35,326 nucleotides of DNA, from positions 27,856-63,181 of IMG/VR virus record IMGVR_UViG_3300030099_007922. The stretch is one strand, 5' to 3'. The first letter of the stretch is position 1, and each line of letters starts with the position of its first letter. The notes below the pieces were generated by a model, which was not told where the DNA came from, ran no database searches, and saw only the letters and a program-made list of their open reading frames with translations. The DNA comes from a virus. This document shows positions 20,231-29,331 of the stretch, piece by piece. A program made the translations under genes and the position numbers.

Positions 20231-23200
20231 TGGCCATTAATCGATACACCGACACAAATCAAATAGTTGGACAATTCCTGCCTAAAATTTATACAAACAG
20301 GATAACAGTTGAGGATCTGGGGGTGTATTCTGCAGAGCGCCCTGGACAAACTAAAATCACGGTTGACTATCATATAAAAGATGTCTTGGATCAAAATGGT
20401 TTGGGTGTAATAACACAAACCAGAGAAGGTGAAGACGGGTCCGATTTACAGGGTAAAATATTGCAGTCTTTAAAGGTTGCAACAGTTCTCTTAAATAATT
20501 CGCAAGATGCGACAGAATTTGTAAGAGATGTTTACAAACTATCAGAAGGTCATTGGACTGAGGATATATCTTTTGCTCTTGCTATAAGGTTTTTATCCAT
20601 GGGATATACCTTAAATGGCAAAACTAATGAGTTATACATACAGGATGGTCGCCCACAAGAGTTGGGGTTTGAATTTAGAAACACAATATATGAAACTTAT
20701 GATCAAAATAATAACGTAATAAACGTCATACCATATAGTAGATCTTACGAAATAAACAATGAAGAGTGGGATAATTGTTCCAATTTATCATTGGTGTGTT
20801 TTACTTTTTTTGATTTTACAGAATTAGGACTATCAATAGATGGATTTTCTAATGAAAATGCAAACAAGCTTGGTTATATGGTTGGGGACCTGACATACGA
20901 CTCTATTTTTGTTGGTGGCAACGTTGTTTCAACGGCAAGAATATACAGAGACACAGAAACGAATAGTCCATATTACGGACCAGTTCATTATCATTCAAGT
21001 GACAATCCTGGACCTAATGGGTATGTTGGGTATATGGCCGGGTTCCCTGGAAAGGATATGGGACCCCGACTAAAAGCGATTCAGGTGCCGGTAACAAAGG
21101 TGCAAGATTTTCGAAAACTACAAAGAGCAAAATTAGTTAATTATTACCCGGCGCAATTAGAAGGATTCAGATCTTTAAAACCGGAATTATCTTATTTGGA
21201 AAAAAGAAACAAAAATTTTTTTCATACGGAAAACGTCATTGTTGACTATGACCATGGAGCAAGAAATACTAATATAGAATTTACTGTTGATTTTAAGGAC
21301 ATATTCAAGAATAATTCTAGGTATTATGACTTGTTGCACAATATTCCAATTTATGATGTCTTGCCGCTAAACTATCTTATGAAGATTGTAGGCATAAGGA
21401 TTGTGAGAAGAAGGGTGTCAAACGCCGCAATTGGGCATAATAAGTTTGGTGCCCCTAAAAGAATAAAATTTGATAGGTACAATCAAATGGACCATGTTGT
21501 TGTCAGTACATCGGATGCTCGCGACTCTCTGGAAATTATCGAAAAGCAGGATGATTTTGGTTACATAAAACAGACTGGCAGAACTTCCAATATGAGATCT
21601 TTCTTTGTTAAAGACTATGAAATATCAAACTATCATAATAGTAATACAACACATCAATATGGAGTCGAGATAACCATCAATGATACAACAAAAGATTTTC
21701 TTTTACTCTTTCTAGAGCGCGGCCGCCTCGCCGTGAATGATTTGAAAAGATATGAGCAAAAATGCTCAATCCCAATGTGTGATACACATTATATAAAAAA
21801 GGAACAAGATGGACTACCGATCGGTCTCGGCGCAGATGAATATCCAGAGTACGCTGATAGGATTCAGCATGGAAACTATAACACTAGAACAAAATCATTT
21901 ACTAATAAATTCAAGAGAGAAGCAAGACAAGAATTCGGGGCAAACTATAATGGGTTCGCATATTACGTTGATACATTTTTAATACTAACTCAATTTTCAT
22001 TTGGTAAAACTAGTGTTTCTTTAACTCGCAGCGCAGTTAACAGTGTGCAGAGAGATGATCGATTGCAAAGTCCACTAAGTGCTTTAAAATCATTAAAGGA
22101 CGACGGCGTTTTTGATTTGCCTGACGGTCAAGGCGGCGGCACTGCAGACAGGCAGAGTTTGATTAATATGATAGACCCGTCTAATGCACGACCAGAAACT
22201 ATTAGCGCTTTTATAAGATCTTTTGAAGACTTGGTATTAGAGATGGAGGATTACCTGGATGTAGACTATAGATCAACAATAAACAATGAGGGGTCCGGGT
22301 ATACATCCAAAGGGGACAAGACAATTAAAGTTCAAAAGTGGTTTAACAATACCGTCTACGGTGTCGATCAAGATAACTATATCACTTTAAGACCATCAAT
22401 TTTTTTCGACTATGGTCTTGGCAGATCATTTTCATTCTTACCTAGAGTCATAGACTATGCTGCACTTTTGAATAGGGTGAAGGTAGAAATAGACAACTAT
22501 AACATTTCACCTGATGCTCCGATAGTGCTAACCCCATCTTCAGTTGTTATTGGAGACACTATAGTGCATTTTGGTGGTGGTATGGGTGGTGTTCCTGATG
22601 CTACTTCTGACGATTCAAATCCGTATGGGCAAAGCTTTGAAATAGATCCTGAAGATGCAGACACGCAGAATGCGTTGGGTATTTTTATAGAAGAATTATT
22701 AAGATTGCAAGAAGAAGAAAATTTTAATGAGATGTTGGCGTATATGTCATCATTTGAACAATTGGAGCAAGGAAATTTATACTCTGGAATTCTTGGGTTG
22801 ATTGATCACATGTCACCAAACACGGTGGTTTACGGAGAAGACGTTTCACCTCTTACTGCTATCCCGCCAGAAATTAATTTTAGAATTAATTCGAATCAGT
22901 GTGGACTGGTAGACAATACACCGGTTCAGCAGAACAGGCAAGAGAGAAGTATCTTTTTTCCTGAATTAGAGGGGTTTGCCGCCCTTGGATATAGTCAGAT
23001 AGGGGTATTGCTAGGGAGTTTATCTCCGTCCGCCCAGATCGCTAATCTCGCCCCACAAATAGCATCTGCGGATTTTCCAAGCGGCGGCATATATGATACT
23101 TCACCTGCGGTGCTATTTAATGGTGTGAATGCTTTGACATATAATAGTTTGACATCATTAACGTCGACATCTAGAATCGATATAGGATCATTGGATGTGT

Positions 23201-23550
23201 TAACGGGCGGGTCACTAAATGAAGACCTTGCTGCTACAGCTGCAGCAATTGGTCAAGGATCCGGACCAGGGCGCATGCCCCGACGTCGACGCAGGCAAAG
23301 ATTGCCATCCTCGCATGGGTTTTTTAGGGCGTCATCCATAATGGATGGTAGAGAAAGTGTTGCATCAGCAGCATCCGCTATCAGCGCCGCAGCAAATACA
23401 GGCGCAGCACAGGCGGCCGCAGCAATTTCTGCTATTACTGGCACTGGAAATACTGATGATTCAGATTCATCGAGTTCATCAAACTCCAGTGCGGCAATGG
23501 CAGCTGTCGCCGCAGCATTTAGTGGATTTAGTGGGGGAGGAGGTTATTAA
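20230..23550 (+). CDS. Large structural protein with low-complexity basic/Ala-Ser-Gly tail
   Basis: This 1106-aa product belongs to no family I can name. The ATG overlaps the previous TGA by one base (TGATG); AGGGGAG at 20212-20218 serves as ribosome site. Residues 1-~950 look like an ordinary folded virion protein. A notable block at about 247-275 is rich in Gly, Pro and His (GPVHYHSSDNPGPNGYVGYM), followed by 'KDMGPRLKAIQVPVTK'. A second folded stretch includes 'HTENVIVDYDHGARNTNIEFTVDFK' split over ~335-360. From about residue 990 the sequence becomes low complexity: five consecutive Arg at 1018-1022, then Ala/Ser runs, an Asp/Ser run and a terminal Gly cluster. The position among baseplate-type genes suggests a virion component; the tail could be a flexible or disordered appendage. 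Function is not determinable from sequence alone. Confidence 0.75.
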   Translation: MAINRYTDTNQIVGQFLPKIYTNRITVEDLGVYSAERPGQTKITVDYHIKDVLDQNGLGVITQTREGEDGSDLQGKILQSLKVATVLLNNSQDATEFVRDVYKLSEGHWTEDISFALAIRFLSMGYTLNGKTNELYIQDGRPQELGFEFRNTIYETYDQNNNVINVIPYSRSYEINNEEWDNCSNLSLVCFTFFDFTELGLSIDGFSNENANKLGYMVGDLTYDSIFVGGNVVSTARIYRDTETNSPYYGPVHYHSSDNPGPNGYVGYMAGFPGKDMGPRLKAIQVPVTKVQDFRKLQRAKLVNYYPAQLEGFRSLKPELSYLEKRNKNFFHTENVIVDYDHGARNTNIEFTVDFKDIFKNNSRYYDLLHNIPIYDVLPLNYLMKIVGIRIVRRRVSNAAIGHNKFGAPKRIKFDRYNQMDHVVVSTSDARDSLEIIEKQDDFGYIKQTGRTSNMRSFFVKDYEISNYHNSNTTHQYGVEITINDTTKDFLLLFLERGRLAVNDLKRYEQKCSIPMCDTHYIKKEQDGLPIGLGADEYPEYADRIQHGNYNTRTKSFTNKFKREARQEFGANYNGFAYYVDTFLILTQFSFGKTSVSLTRSAVNSVQRDDRLQSPLSALKSLKDDGVFDLPDGQGGGTADRQSLINMIDPSNARPETISAFIRSFEDLVLEMEDYLDVDYRSTINNEGSGYTSKGDKTIKVQKWFNNTVYGVDQDNYITLRPSIFFDYGLGRSFSFLPRVIDYAALLNRVKVEIDNYNISPDAPIVLTPSSVVIGDTIVHFGGGMGGVPDATSDDSNPYGQSFEIDPEDADTQNALGIFIEELLRLQEEENFNEMLAYMSSFEQLEQGNLYSGILGLIDHMSPNTVVYGEDVSPLTAIPPEINFRINSNQCGLVDNTPVQQNRQERSIFFPELEGFAALGYSQIGVLLGSLSPSAQIANLAPQIASADFPSGGIYDTSPAVLFNGVNALTYNSLTSLTSTSRIDIGSLDVLTGGSLNEDLAATAAAIGQGSGPGRMPRRRRRQRLPSSHGFFRASSIMDGRESVASAASAISAAANTGAAQAAAAISAITGTGNTDDSDSSSSSNSSAAMAAVAAAFSGFSGGGGY
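23221..23550 (+). repeat. Low-complexity coding segment (Arg5, Ala/Ser/Gly runs)
   Basis: This is the 3' end of the 1106-aa gene. It encodes MPRRRRRQR near 23275, then Ala-rich stretches with 'gca/gcg' codons, a DDSDSSSSSNSS run at about 23454-23490 and a GGGG end. The composition differs sharply from the rest of the gene, so the protein tail is probably disordered. It is not a tandem repeat with a fixed unit. Confidence 0.6.
23536..23543 (+). promoter_or_regulatory. Strong Shine-Dalgarno GGAGGAGG
   Basis: GGAGGAGG lies 9 bases before the ATG at 23553 and also encodes the Gly-rich C-terminus of the upstream protein. The Gly codons and the ribosome site are therefore shared sequence. Confidence 0.75.
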
Positions 23551-23552
23551 CA

Positions 23553-26500
23553 ATGGCGGATGAGAGAGACCCATGTCAAAGATATCCTGATGTGGTAGTT
23601 GTGGAATTGGAAGATGAAGAGGTGCCACCTGAATTTCAAAATGTACCCTTTCCCAATATGCCTGGGTTTCCTGGCGTACCCAGTGTTGCGGAATCTGTTT
23701 TGCAGTTCCAGGAAGACGAACCAGAAGTTACGGTCTTTACGAGCCCTGATCCAGCTGAAGTCTTTACAGATACCATAAATCGAATGGGCGGATTCAACAA
23801 TAATGAATTTCTTGCATCCTTGCAGGCAAATGCTCAAGCGACCATCGCAGAAGATCGACAAAACTTATTAAATGAAAATTTAGAAGACGCAGTTTTGACA
23901 CCTCGATATCAAAATTATCTTGCAGCTGGTCGCAGCACCTGGTTATTTAACAATAATGCATCCGCCTATTCTGGTCGACTAGGGGAACTCTTTACTTCAA
24001 AACCAAAACATATTTTAGCAATTCAGGCGGCACCATTAACATCGATTAGGGCGCCTTCAAATGTGTACGACGCTACGTATACAGCAGATTCTTTCAGATG
24101 GTTTGCAGATAAATTGTGGGTTAACGCTAGTGATTTATCGGGACCCCAAGAGTATACAAGTCCTGATACGATGAAGATCGAGCATGGGAAAACAAAAGGA
24201 AGTTCGGATTTTTATTTTATAAATAAGGCATCAGGCGGAGCAATTCATTGGGGCATATTATATATTGATCCTGGTAAAAATGCGACTATCAGGGCGGCAG
24301 ATCCTGGTCGTCTTGGATCTGTGTTTGCAAGAGACAAGTGGGAGAATCTAGAAGAAATTGTTGATACCCTTAGTGAGCAAAACTTTTTAGATCTCAAGAT
24401 CGGATATGAAGTGCATGAGTTATATGCCGTGTCTTATGGTCCTGACTCGCAGCAATGGTCTTGGGTTGACTATTTTGCAGGCAATGTGAAAACAAACCAT
24501 GCAGCAGAATATGTTAGACCCGGACCTAGAACACCATCTGGCGAAATAATTAGAAACTTTAGAGCTTTGGCATCTAGACCGCAGTCTCCAACTTCTTGGA
24601 ACATAATACTCTTTTCTGCTTCTCCAGAACTTCGAAAGGTAAACCTTAATCCGTTTCCGGTTATACCTTTTTATGGGGAAAAGTTTCCACGAGAATTTAA
24701 TACACACCCACTCAACCCAACTGGACCTGGTCGAATGCCTCACGTTGGAAGAAACTTTTATGAAGATATCGTAACAAACGTTGTAGATGTACTTTCAAAA
24801 GAAGAGGCGGATGTCTTAGATATAGGCAATAAATCTTATTTTGATATTAGACCGGTTTATTCATATTATGATTGTATGTATGAAAAGATATTTAGTGATG
24901 TATTGGATGAAATTGAATTACCATCTCCTTATATTAGGGTGTCTGAATTATCCTATGAAACATCATCCAGAAGAAAAGAGGGATTGAGTTCTCCGATAAA
25001 AGAAGATTTTATTGAAAGTCTGTCAAACAAATTACAAGTTGCAGATTCATTTTATCAAATGAATTATTTTTCTGAAAATTCAAATCCAATTATGGGGACT
25101 TATGCCAGAAGTCAAAATGATTTTGTTTCAACTTTGCGAGGCGCCGCAGAGAGGAATGAAGACTCAGAACGTGCGCTGGCAGTATATATGTCTGATTATT
25201 ATGGTTTTAATATAGATAATGAGAAGAATAATCTTTATTTAAGTTCATACACACGAGAAGAGTTGGATATGTTTTACGACCGCAGGTTTATGAATCCTAT
25301 GTTTGTAGAGATGGAATTGGGTAGTGTACAAAAATCTCAATTATCTGAAGCAATGACTCTTAATGGTGACGACACGCTTATGAAAAATCTTTTTTCTAAT
25401 TTAAGAACAGACAGGACGAATATAAATCCAGATGTCGCAGTGGAAGGTATTCTATTAGAACCGGATCAAGAATCACAATATACTGATAATCAAGTTGCGA
25501 TGAATGAAGACTTGGATGAAAGGTTGGATATGGATGGAGTTAGTTATGTAGATCAGATAGTACAAAGTGGATTTGACGCAATACAAGGAGAAGAAACGCT
25601 TGGAGTTGAGCTTTCAACCGGAGACACTAGAAGTTTGACACCGTATAGATCGTTTGATTTTGCTAGATGGTTTGATCAGCAGTTTAAGTTTTACACAGGC
25701 CAGATGGCTTCGCAAATGTCTCCAATGGAAAAGTTTTCTAATATTTTTCGAATGTTGTTGATAAAGATAAGAATATCAAGATTTATAAATTCTAGATCAA
25801 GAACATATTCTCAAATAATGTCTGGAGTCCCCGCAAAAAATGAAGTCATTGGTTTTAGTATCGATAAATACTTGATCAATAGAGTAGACAATTCTCGCAC
25901 ATATATTAGTACTTTTCATATTATGTCAAATAACGATAGAGAAGTTGAGAAGTTTGTAGACACTCAGGTTAAGTACAGTAGGGTGTATGATTATGAAATC
26001 AATAGAGTAGTTGCCATAGTCGGAAACAGGTACGCATATGTTGATATAAATTCTAAATTTGATAACTATGAAGATAATGACTTTCGAAAGGGAGTAGGTA
26101 TAGTCAACATGCCCTTTTTAAACATAGCAGTGGTGCCCTCAACAGTAAGAAGGGTGTCTGTTACTGATAAACCACCTGTATTTCCAAATGTTGATTTTGT
26201 GCCATATAAGGGTGTAAAGAATCAAGTTCTAATAAACCTATCCGCCGCAACTGGAGAATATTCAGCACGTCCTGTAACACTATTACAGACAGACAATCAA
26301 CATTTTTATGCAACGTGTATTTCACAAAACTTAATCACTCCAGGCACAGAGATAAATTTAGATGCAAATTTTTCATTGCAGAATGTGTTGTCACCGGGCA
26401 GTCTTCTTAAGCATCGTCATGATGACGCCGTCGTCGGGTTTGAGACTTTCAGAGTGGAGGAGCATCCGGGATCTTATGATGATTTTTACAACTCTTTAAG

Positions 26501-26975
26501 ATCTAGAAGGTTGGGGTATACTGATAATGTATCGATATTGGACAGAATAGTGCCAAACAAGAAATATTATTATATTTTTAGAACAATCGACATACATGGT
26601 CACAGATCAAACCCGTCAGAAGTATACATGATTGAAATGGTTACAATAAATGATGCCACAAGATTAAAGGTTGAAATAGTTCCATTTAAGTCTGATCCAA
26701 TCGAACCAGCGCTTGATGGTAAACAGTTTATTTATTTGATACCAGCACTCGCTCAAAGAACGCTAAATACACCACCCACTGGTAAGTTTTCAGATCTTGA
26801 GCGAATGAACACCGAGGACGTCCTTGGCGATGAAAATTTGGATAAAGTTTGGAACAAAAGATTTAAATTAAGACTGAGAAGTAAGAACACTGGCAAGGAG
26901 ATAGATATAAATTTTAGGTTTAATCTAAAAGTGCATAAACACGAAGAAAATAAAAAAGTGAATTTAATATGTTAA
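23553..26975 (+). CDS. Large structural protein with C-terminal fibronectin III-like segment
   Basis: This 1140-aa protein is not assignable to a named family. The N-terminus is acidic and proline-rich (ELEDEEVPPEFQNVPFPNMP, ~16-35), as in linker or binding arms. The middle is a folded structural region with many aromatic residues. Residues ~953-1050 resemble a fibronectin type III fold: 'VVGFETFRVEEHP', then 'IVPNKKYYYIFRTIDIHGHRSNPSEVY', written here as two strands and the typical 'dG..SnPS' turn. The last ~50 residues are Lys/Arg-rich (KRFKLRLRSKNTGKEIDINF). It begins 2 bases after the previous gene and is followed by a 37-base gap. The surrounding genes point to a tail or baseplate protein, possibly surface-exposed given the FN3-like part. 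No enzyme motif is visible. Confidence 0.75.
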   Translation: MADERDPCQRYPDVVVVELEDEEVPPEFQNVPFPNMPGFPGVPSVAESVLQFQEDEPEVTVFTSPDPAEVFTDTINRMGGFNNNEFLASLQANAQATIAEDRQNLLNENLEDAVLTPRYQNYLAAGRSTWLFNNNASAYSGRLGELFTSKPKHILAIQAAPLTSIRAPSNVYDATYTADSFRWFADKLWVNASDLSGPQEYTSPDTMKIEHGKTKGSSDFYFINKASGGAIHWGILYIDPGKNATIRAADPGRLGSVFARDKWENLEEIVDTLSEQNFLDLKIGYEVHELYAVSYGPDSQQWSWVDYFAGNVKTNHAAEYVRPGPRTPSGEIIRNFRALASRPQSPTSWNIILFSASPELRKVNLNPFPVIPFYGEKFPREFNTHPLNPTGPGRMPHVGRNFYEDIVTNVVDVLSKEEADVLDIGNKSYFDIRPVYSYYDCMYEKIFSDVLDEIELPSPYIRVSELSYETSSRRKEGLSSPIKEDFIESLSNKLQVADSFYQMNYFSENSNPIMGTYARSQNDFVSTLRGAAERNEDSERALAVYMSDYYGFNIDNEKNNLYLSSYTREELDMFYDRRFMNPMFVEMELGSVQKSQLSEAMTLNGDDTLMKNLFSNLRTDRTNINPDVAVEGILLEPDQESQYTDNQVAMNEDLDERLDMDGVSYVDQIVQSGFDAIQGEETLGVELSTGDTRSLTPYRSFDFARWFDQQFKFYTGQMASQMSPMEKFSNIFRMLLIKIRISRFINSRSRTYSQIMSGVPAKNEVIGFSIDKYLINRVDNSRTYISTFHIMSNNDREVEKFVDTQVKYSRVYDYEINRVVAIVGNRYAYVDINSKFDNYEDNDFRKGVGIVNMPFLNIAVVPSTVRRVSVTDKPPVFPNVDFVPYKGVKNQVLINLSAATGEYSARPVTLLQTDNQHFYATCISQNLITPGTEINLDANFSLQNVLSPGSLLKHRHDDAVVGFETFRVEEHPGSYDDFYNSLRSRRLGYTDNVSILDRIVPNKKYYYIFRTIDIHGHRSNPSEVYMIEMVTINDATRLKVEIVPFKSDPIEPALDGKQFIYLIPALAQRTLNTPPTGKFSDLERMNTEDVLGDENLDKVWNKRFKLRLRSKNTGKEIDINFRFNLKVHKHEENKKVNLIC

Positions 26976-26997
26976 AATCTATTTACAATTGAAGTTT

Positions 26998-27003
26998 GAG
27001 GAG
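26998..27003 (+). promoter_or_regulatory. Shine-Dalgarno in the largest intergenic gap
   Basis: GAGGAG lies 9 bases before the ATG at 27013. The 37-base gap (26976-27012) is the longest non-coding stretch between genes here. It shows no convincing promoter or hairpin beyond this site. Confidence 0.7.
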
Positions 27004-27012
27004 TTATAGTAC

Positions 27013-28029
27013 ATGGCATTTCTTGATAATTCTGGCGATATTATATTAGACGCAGTTTTGACCGACACCGGTCGTTTTAGAATGGCAAGAGGAGACTTTA
27101 GGATTTCTAAGTTTGCTCTTGGCGACGATGAGATAGATTACTCTCTATTTAATAAGAATCACCCTAGTGGTTCAGCATATTACGATTTGGAGGTTTTGAG
27201 AACCCCACTTCTTGAGGCGTTCACAAACAACACCTCCACAATGAAGAGCAAGTTGCTTTCGATTAATGCTTCGAACGTGCTTCATCTGCCTGTGTTAAAA
27301 CTATTAAACGGTGGAAATACTGGCGGCACTGGTATTGCACAAGCAAGATACAAAAACTCTAAAACCCACTCAGCGACGGGCGGATTCCTGATTACGTGCG
27401 ATTCAGATACTGAATTGGTTGGCACTGGGTTGGTTAACAATGACCTAGCCCAAAAAGGAATCATATTAGGCAGCAACACCGAACGCGTCGGCGGCAGTGT
27501 TAACTTTGTTGCACTGGAGAGAGGTCTCGACACAACAGAGATAAGTCCTCAAGTGCGAATGCCAGCAACCCTTCAGGAAACTCAATTTATAATCGAGGCA
27601 GATTATAGACTGGGTTCGTTGGTTGATATCGGCGCCGCCGCTAGTCCATTACCAGTTTCTTTTATAGACGACGATCAGATTGCATCTTATTACGTTAGTG
27701 AGGGAACTAACGACTCTGGGCAACCTGTCGTTGCACCACCTCTAGACTCTTTAAGAAGTGATAGGGTGGAGCTTGGAGAGAAGTCGATGCACAATATAAG
27801 AGGTCCTCGTGATCGCATTTTGCAATTTAAACTTCAACCAAGTATTAACCTAATAAGTTCAAACTTTTTGTTTGACAAGTTGGGATCTACAATAACAACT
27901 ACGTCTGATAACGAATTGAATGGTTTCAAGGCGGCAACGTATAAGATTATAGATACTTTAGTTAGAGTGACTTCGGCCACAACTGCCTATTCTATTGATA
28001 TACCTATACGTTATATTAAAAAACAATAA
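27013..28029 (+). CDS. Structural protein with 'LTDTGR...FALGDDEI' N-terminal module
   Basis: This 338-aa virion-type protein has an N-terminus reading 'ILDAVLTDTGRFRMARGDF' and then 'SKFALGDDEIDYSLF' (residues ~10-44). It shares spacing and key residues (LT, G, DDEI, Y) with the 19079-20230 protein, which marks a common module. The centre carries Gly/Asn-rich turns (NGGNTGGTGIAQ). A hydrophobic strand, 'TQFIIEADYRLGSLVD' (about 190-205), precedes a 'DDDQIASYYVSEG' stretch. The C-terminus is beta-rich with an 'IDTLVRVTSATTAYSIDIPI' edge. Strong GAGGAG supports the ATG. I recall this N-terminal pattern from marine phage structural proteins, but I cannot name a precise role; tail or baseplate accessory is the best inference. 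Confidence 0.78.
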   Translation: MAFLDNSGDIILDAVLTDTGRFRMARGDFRISKFALGDDEIDYSLFNKNHPSGSAYYDLEVLRTPLLEAFTNNTSTMKSKLLSINASNVLHLPVLKLLNGGNTGGTGIAQARYKNSKTHSATGGFLITCDSDTELVGTGLVNNDLAQKGIILGSNTERVGGSVNFVALERGLDTTEISPQVRMPATLQETQFIIEADYRLGSLVDIGAAASPLPVSFIDDDQIASYYVSEGTNDSGQPVVAPPLDSLRSDRVELGEKSMHNIRGPRDRILQFKLQPSINLISSNFLFDKLGSTITTTSDNELNGFKAATYKIIDTLVRVTSATTAYSIDIPIRYIKKQ

Positions 28030-28053
28030 TATGATTTAAGGATTAAAAAAAGC

Positions 28054-29316
28054 ATGGCAACAACATTCAAACCCTTTTTAAACAATGATGTAACAACAAC
28101 AAAAACTCTACTGCATGAGGCGATTCCAATTACTGGCGCAATCGTTTCAGGCACCTATAATAAAGGTGATATAGGTGGACTTGCAGAATTGAATATTAAA
28201 AATTATTCACACGGAATGTTTCAGTCGGTGTATGATTATCCTTTTCTGAGTTCATCCGCCAATCATCTTTTTGATATATCTGTAGGTATTGGTAGTGGCA
28301 GTTCGCTATCTGGCAATATACATGCAGGCAATTTCCGACAGCAAGCAAAGAAGATAGCAATGTACAATCAGATGGCACAGGTTCTTATGGGGCATGACAC
28401 TAATGGGAACATTCGAGTTTTCGATGCAGACGGCAACGTAGCGTCCCCAGTTGACGGCGCCCGTGGCAACGCTTTCGGTAAAATGAGGGAAGTTATATTT
28501 CTCAATTTTTCTAGACTTCTTGTTAAGGATGAAATTAAGAAGGGATCATTTCAACTGGACTTGGGTGTTGATCCTGTTATGATTAAAAAGGGATTGAGAT
28601 CGAGAGTAAGAAATATTTTAACCCTTAAAGATACGAATGCTCAAAATGATTTTAGGATAAATTCCCCTGCAGGAGAGTATGGGATTCTATCTGCATCGAT
28701 CGGGTCAGCTGACGGCGGTCAAGATATCACTGGACGTGTTACAGGCAGTCATTCAATCGGCGCCCACGCAGGATTAATATTTTATCAAGCAGGTATAGCA
28801 GTCGTCACTGCTTCTGTTTTCGCAGGCGCTGACGGAGACGACACTGCAAACGGACTTGGCATGCTGATGACGTCAGTCTCCATGAGTATCGACGGACACC
28901 ACGGCGATGGTCGTCTTTTCATTGCTCCTGGTGGTTCTGCGTATGGTGCAGATGGTGGTGCACCATTTAGTGCTAGTATCGATACTATGATGACCGGATC
29001 TAAGATTCAGCACATTGCAAATAACATTCGTAGAAGAATTCACAATATTTCTTTTAACAACACTACGGAACTTAACTCAACTGTTTATTTCTGTAGAGCA
29101 AATCATAATGAATTTAATTATAGTGCGAATCCAACATATTTAAGTTCATCGAAGATAGTGGTTAAGGATGTCGCCCAGGATATGCCAATATCTTATGTGA
29201 CTTCTGTGGGACTTTACTCTCCAGATAATGAGCTGATGGCAGTTGCAAAACTATCTGAACCACTCAGAAAAGACCCAACTAATGAACTTACATTGAGAGT
29301 AAGGTTGGATTACTAA
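28054..29316 (+). CDS. Virion structural protein, paralogue of the next gene
   Basis: This 420-aa protein's C-terminal two thirds match the following 431-aa protein in motif order. Both have a KKGS-containing strand (here 'IKKGSFQLDLGV', there 'IKKGSVSLKFYI'), then a '.GL.FYQAG/GVVLYNEG' strand pair leading to a 'T.S' turn. Both end with an 'IGLYSPDNELMAVAKLSEPLRK' type block and an Arg-Leu-Asp terminus (RVRLDY versus KLRLDI). 'HNEFNYSANPTYLSS' (about 350-364) is a distinctive loop. The middle is Gly/Ser/Ala-rich. TAAGGA at 28037-28042 serves as ribosome site with a slightly long 11-base spacer. The paralogy and position indicate a structural tail protein; which one is unknown. Confidence 0.78.
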   Translation: MATTFKPFLNNDVTTTKTLLHEAIPITGAIVSGTYNKGDIGGLAELNIKNYSHGMFQSVYDYPFLSSSANHLFDISVGIGSGSSLSGNIHAGNFRQQAKKIAMYNQMAQVLMGHDTNGNIRVFDADGNVASPVDGARGNAFGKMREVIFLNFSRLLVKDEIKKGSFQLDLGVDPVMIKKGLRSRVRNILTLKDTNAQNDFRINSPAGEYGILSASIGSADGGQDITGRVTGSHSIGAHAGLIFYQAGIAVVTASVFAGADGDDTANGLGMLMTSVSMSIDGHHGDGRLFIAPGGSAYGADGGAPFSASIDTMMTGSKIQHIANNIRRRIHNISFNNTTELNSTVYFCRANHNEFNYSANPTYLSSSKIVVKDVAQDMPISYVTSVGLYSPDNELMAVAKLSEPLRKDPTNELTLRVRLDY

Positions 29317-29322
29317 GGGGGG
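29317..29322 (+). promoter_or_regulatory. Six-G ribosome-binding site
   Basis: GGGGGG follows the preceding TAA directly and sits 9 bases before the ATG at 29332. It is an atypical, all-G Shine-Dalgarno in an AT-rich genome; the short intergenic region has no other signal. Confidence 0.5.
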
Positions 29323-29331
29323 CAAATCGAT

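Noticed and set aside
23271-24745. 'GPGRMP' shared by the 1106-aa and 1140-aa proteins
   Set aside because: Only six residues match, in unrelated surroundings and one in a low-complexity tail; this is no evidence of homology.
26976-27012. Possible promoter or terminator in the 37-base gap
   Set aside because: Apart from the GAGGAG ribosome site I see no paired -35/-10 boxes and no hairpin followed by a T-run.
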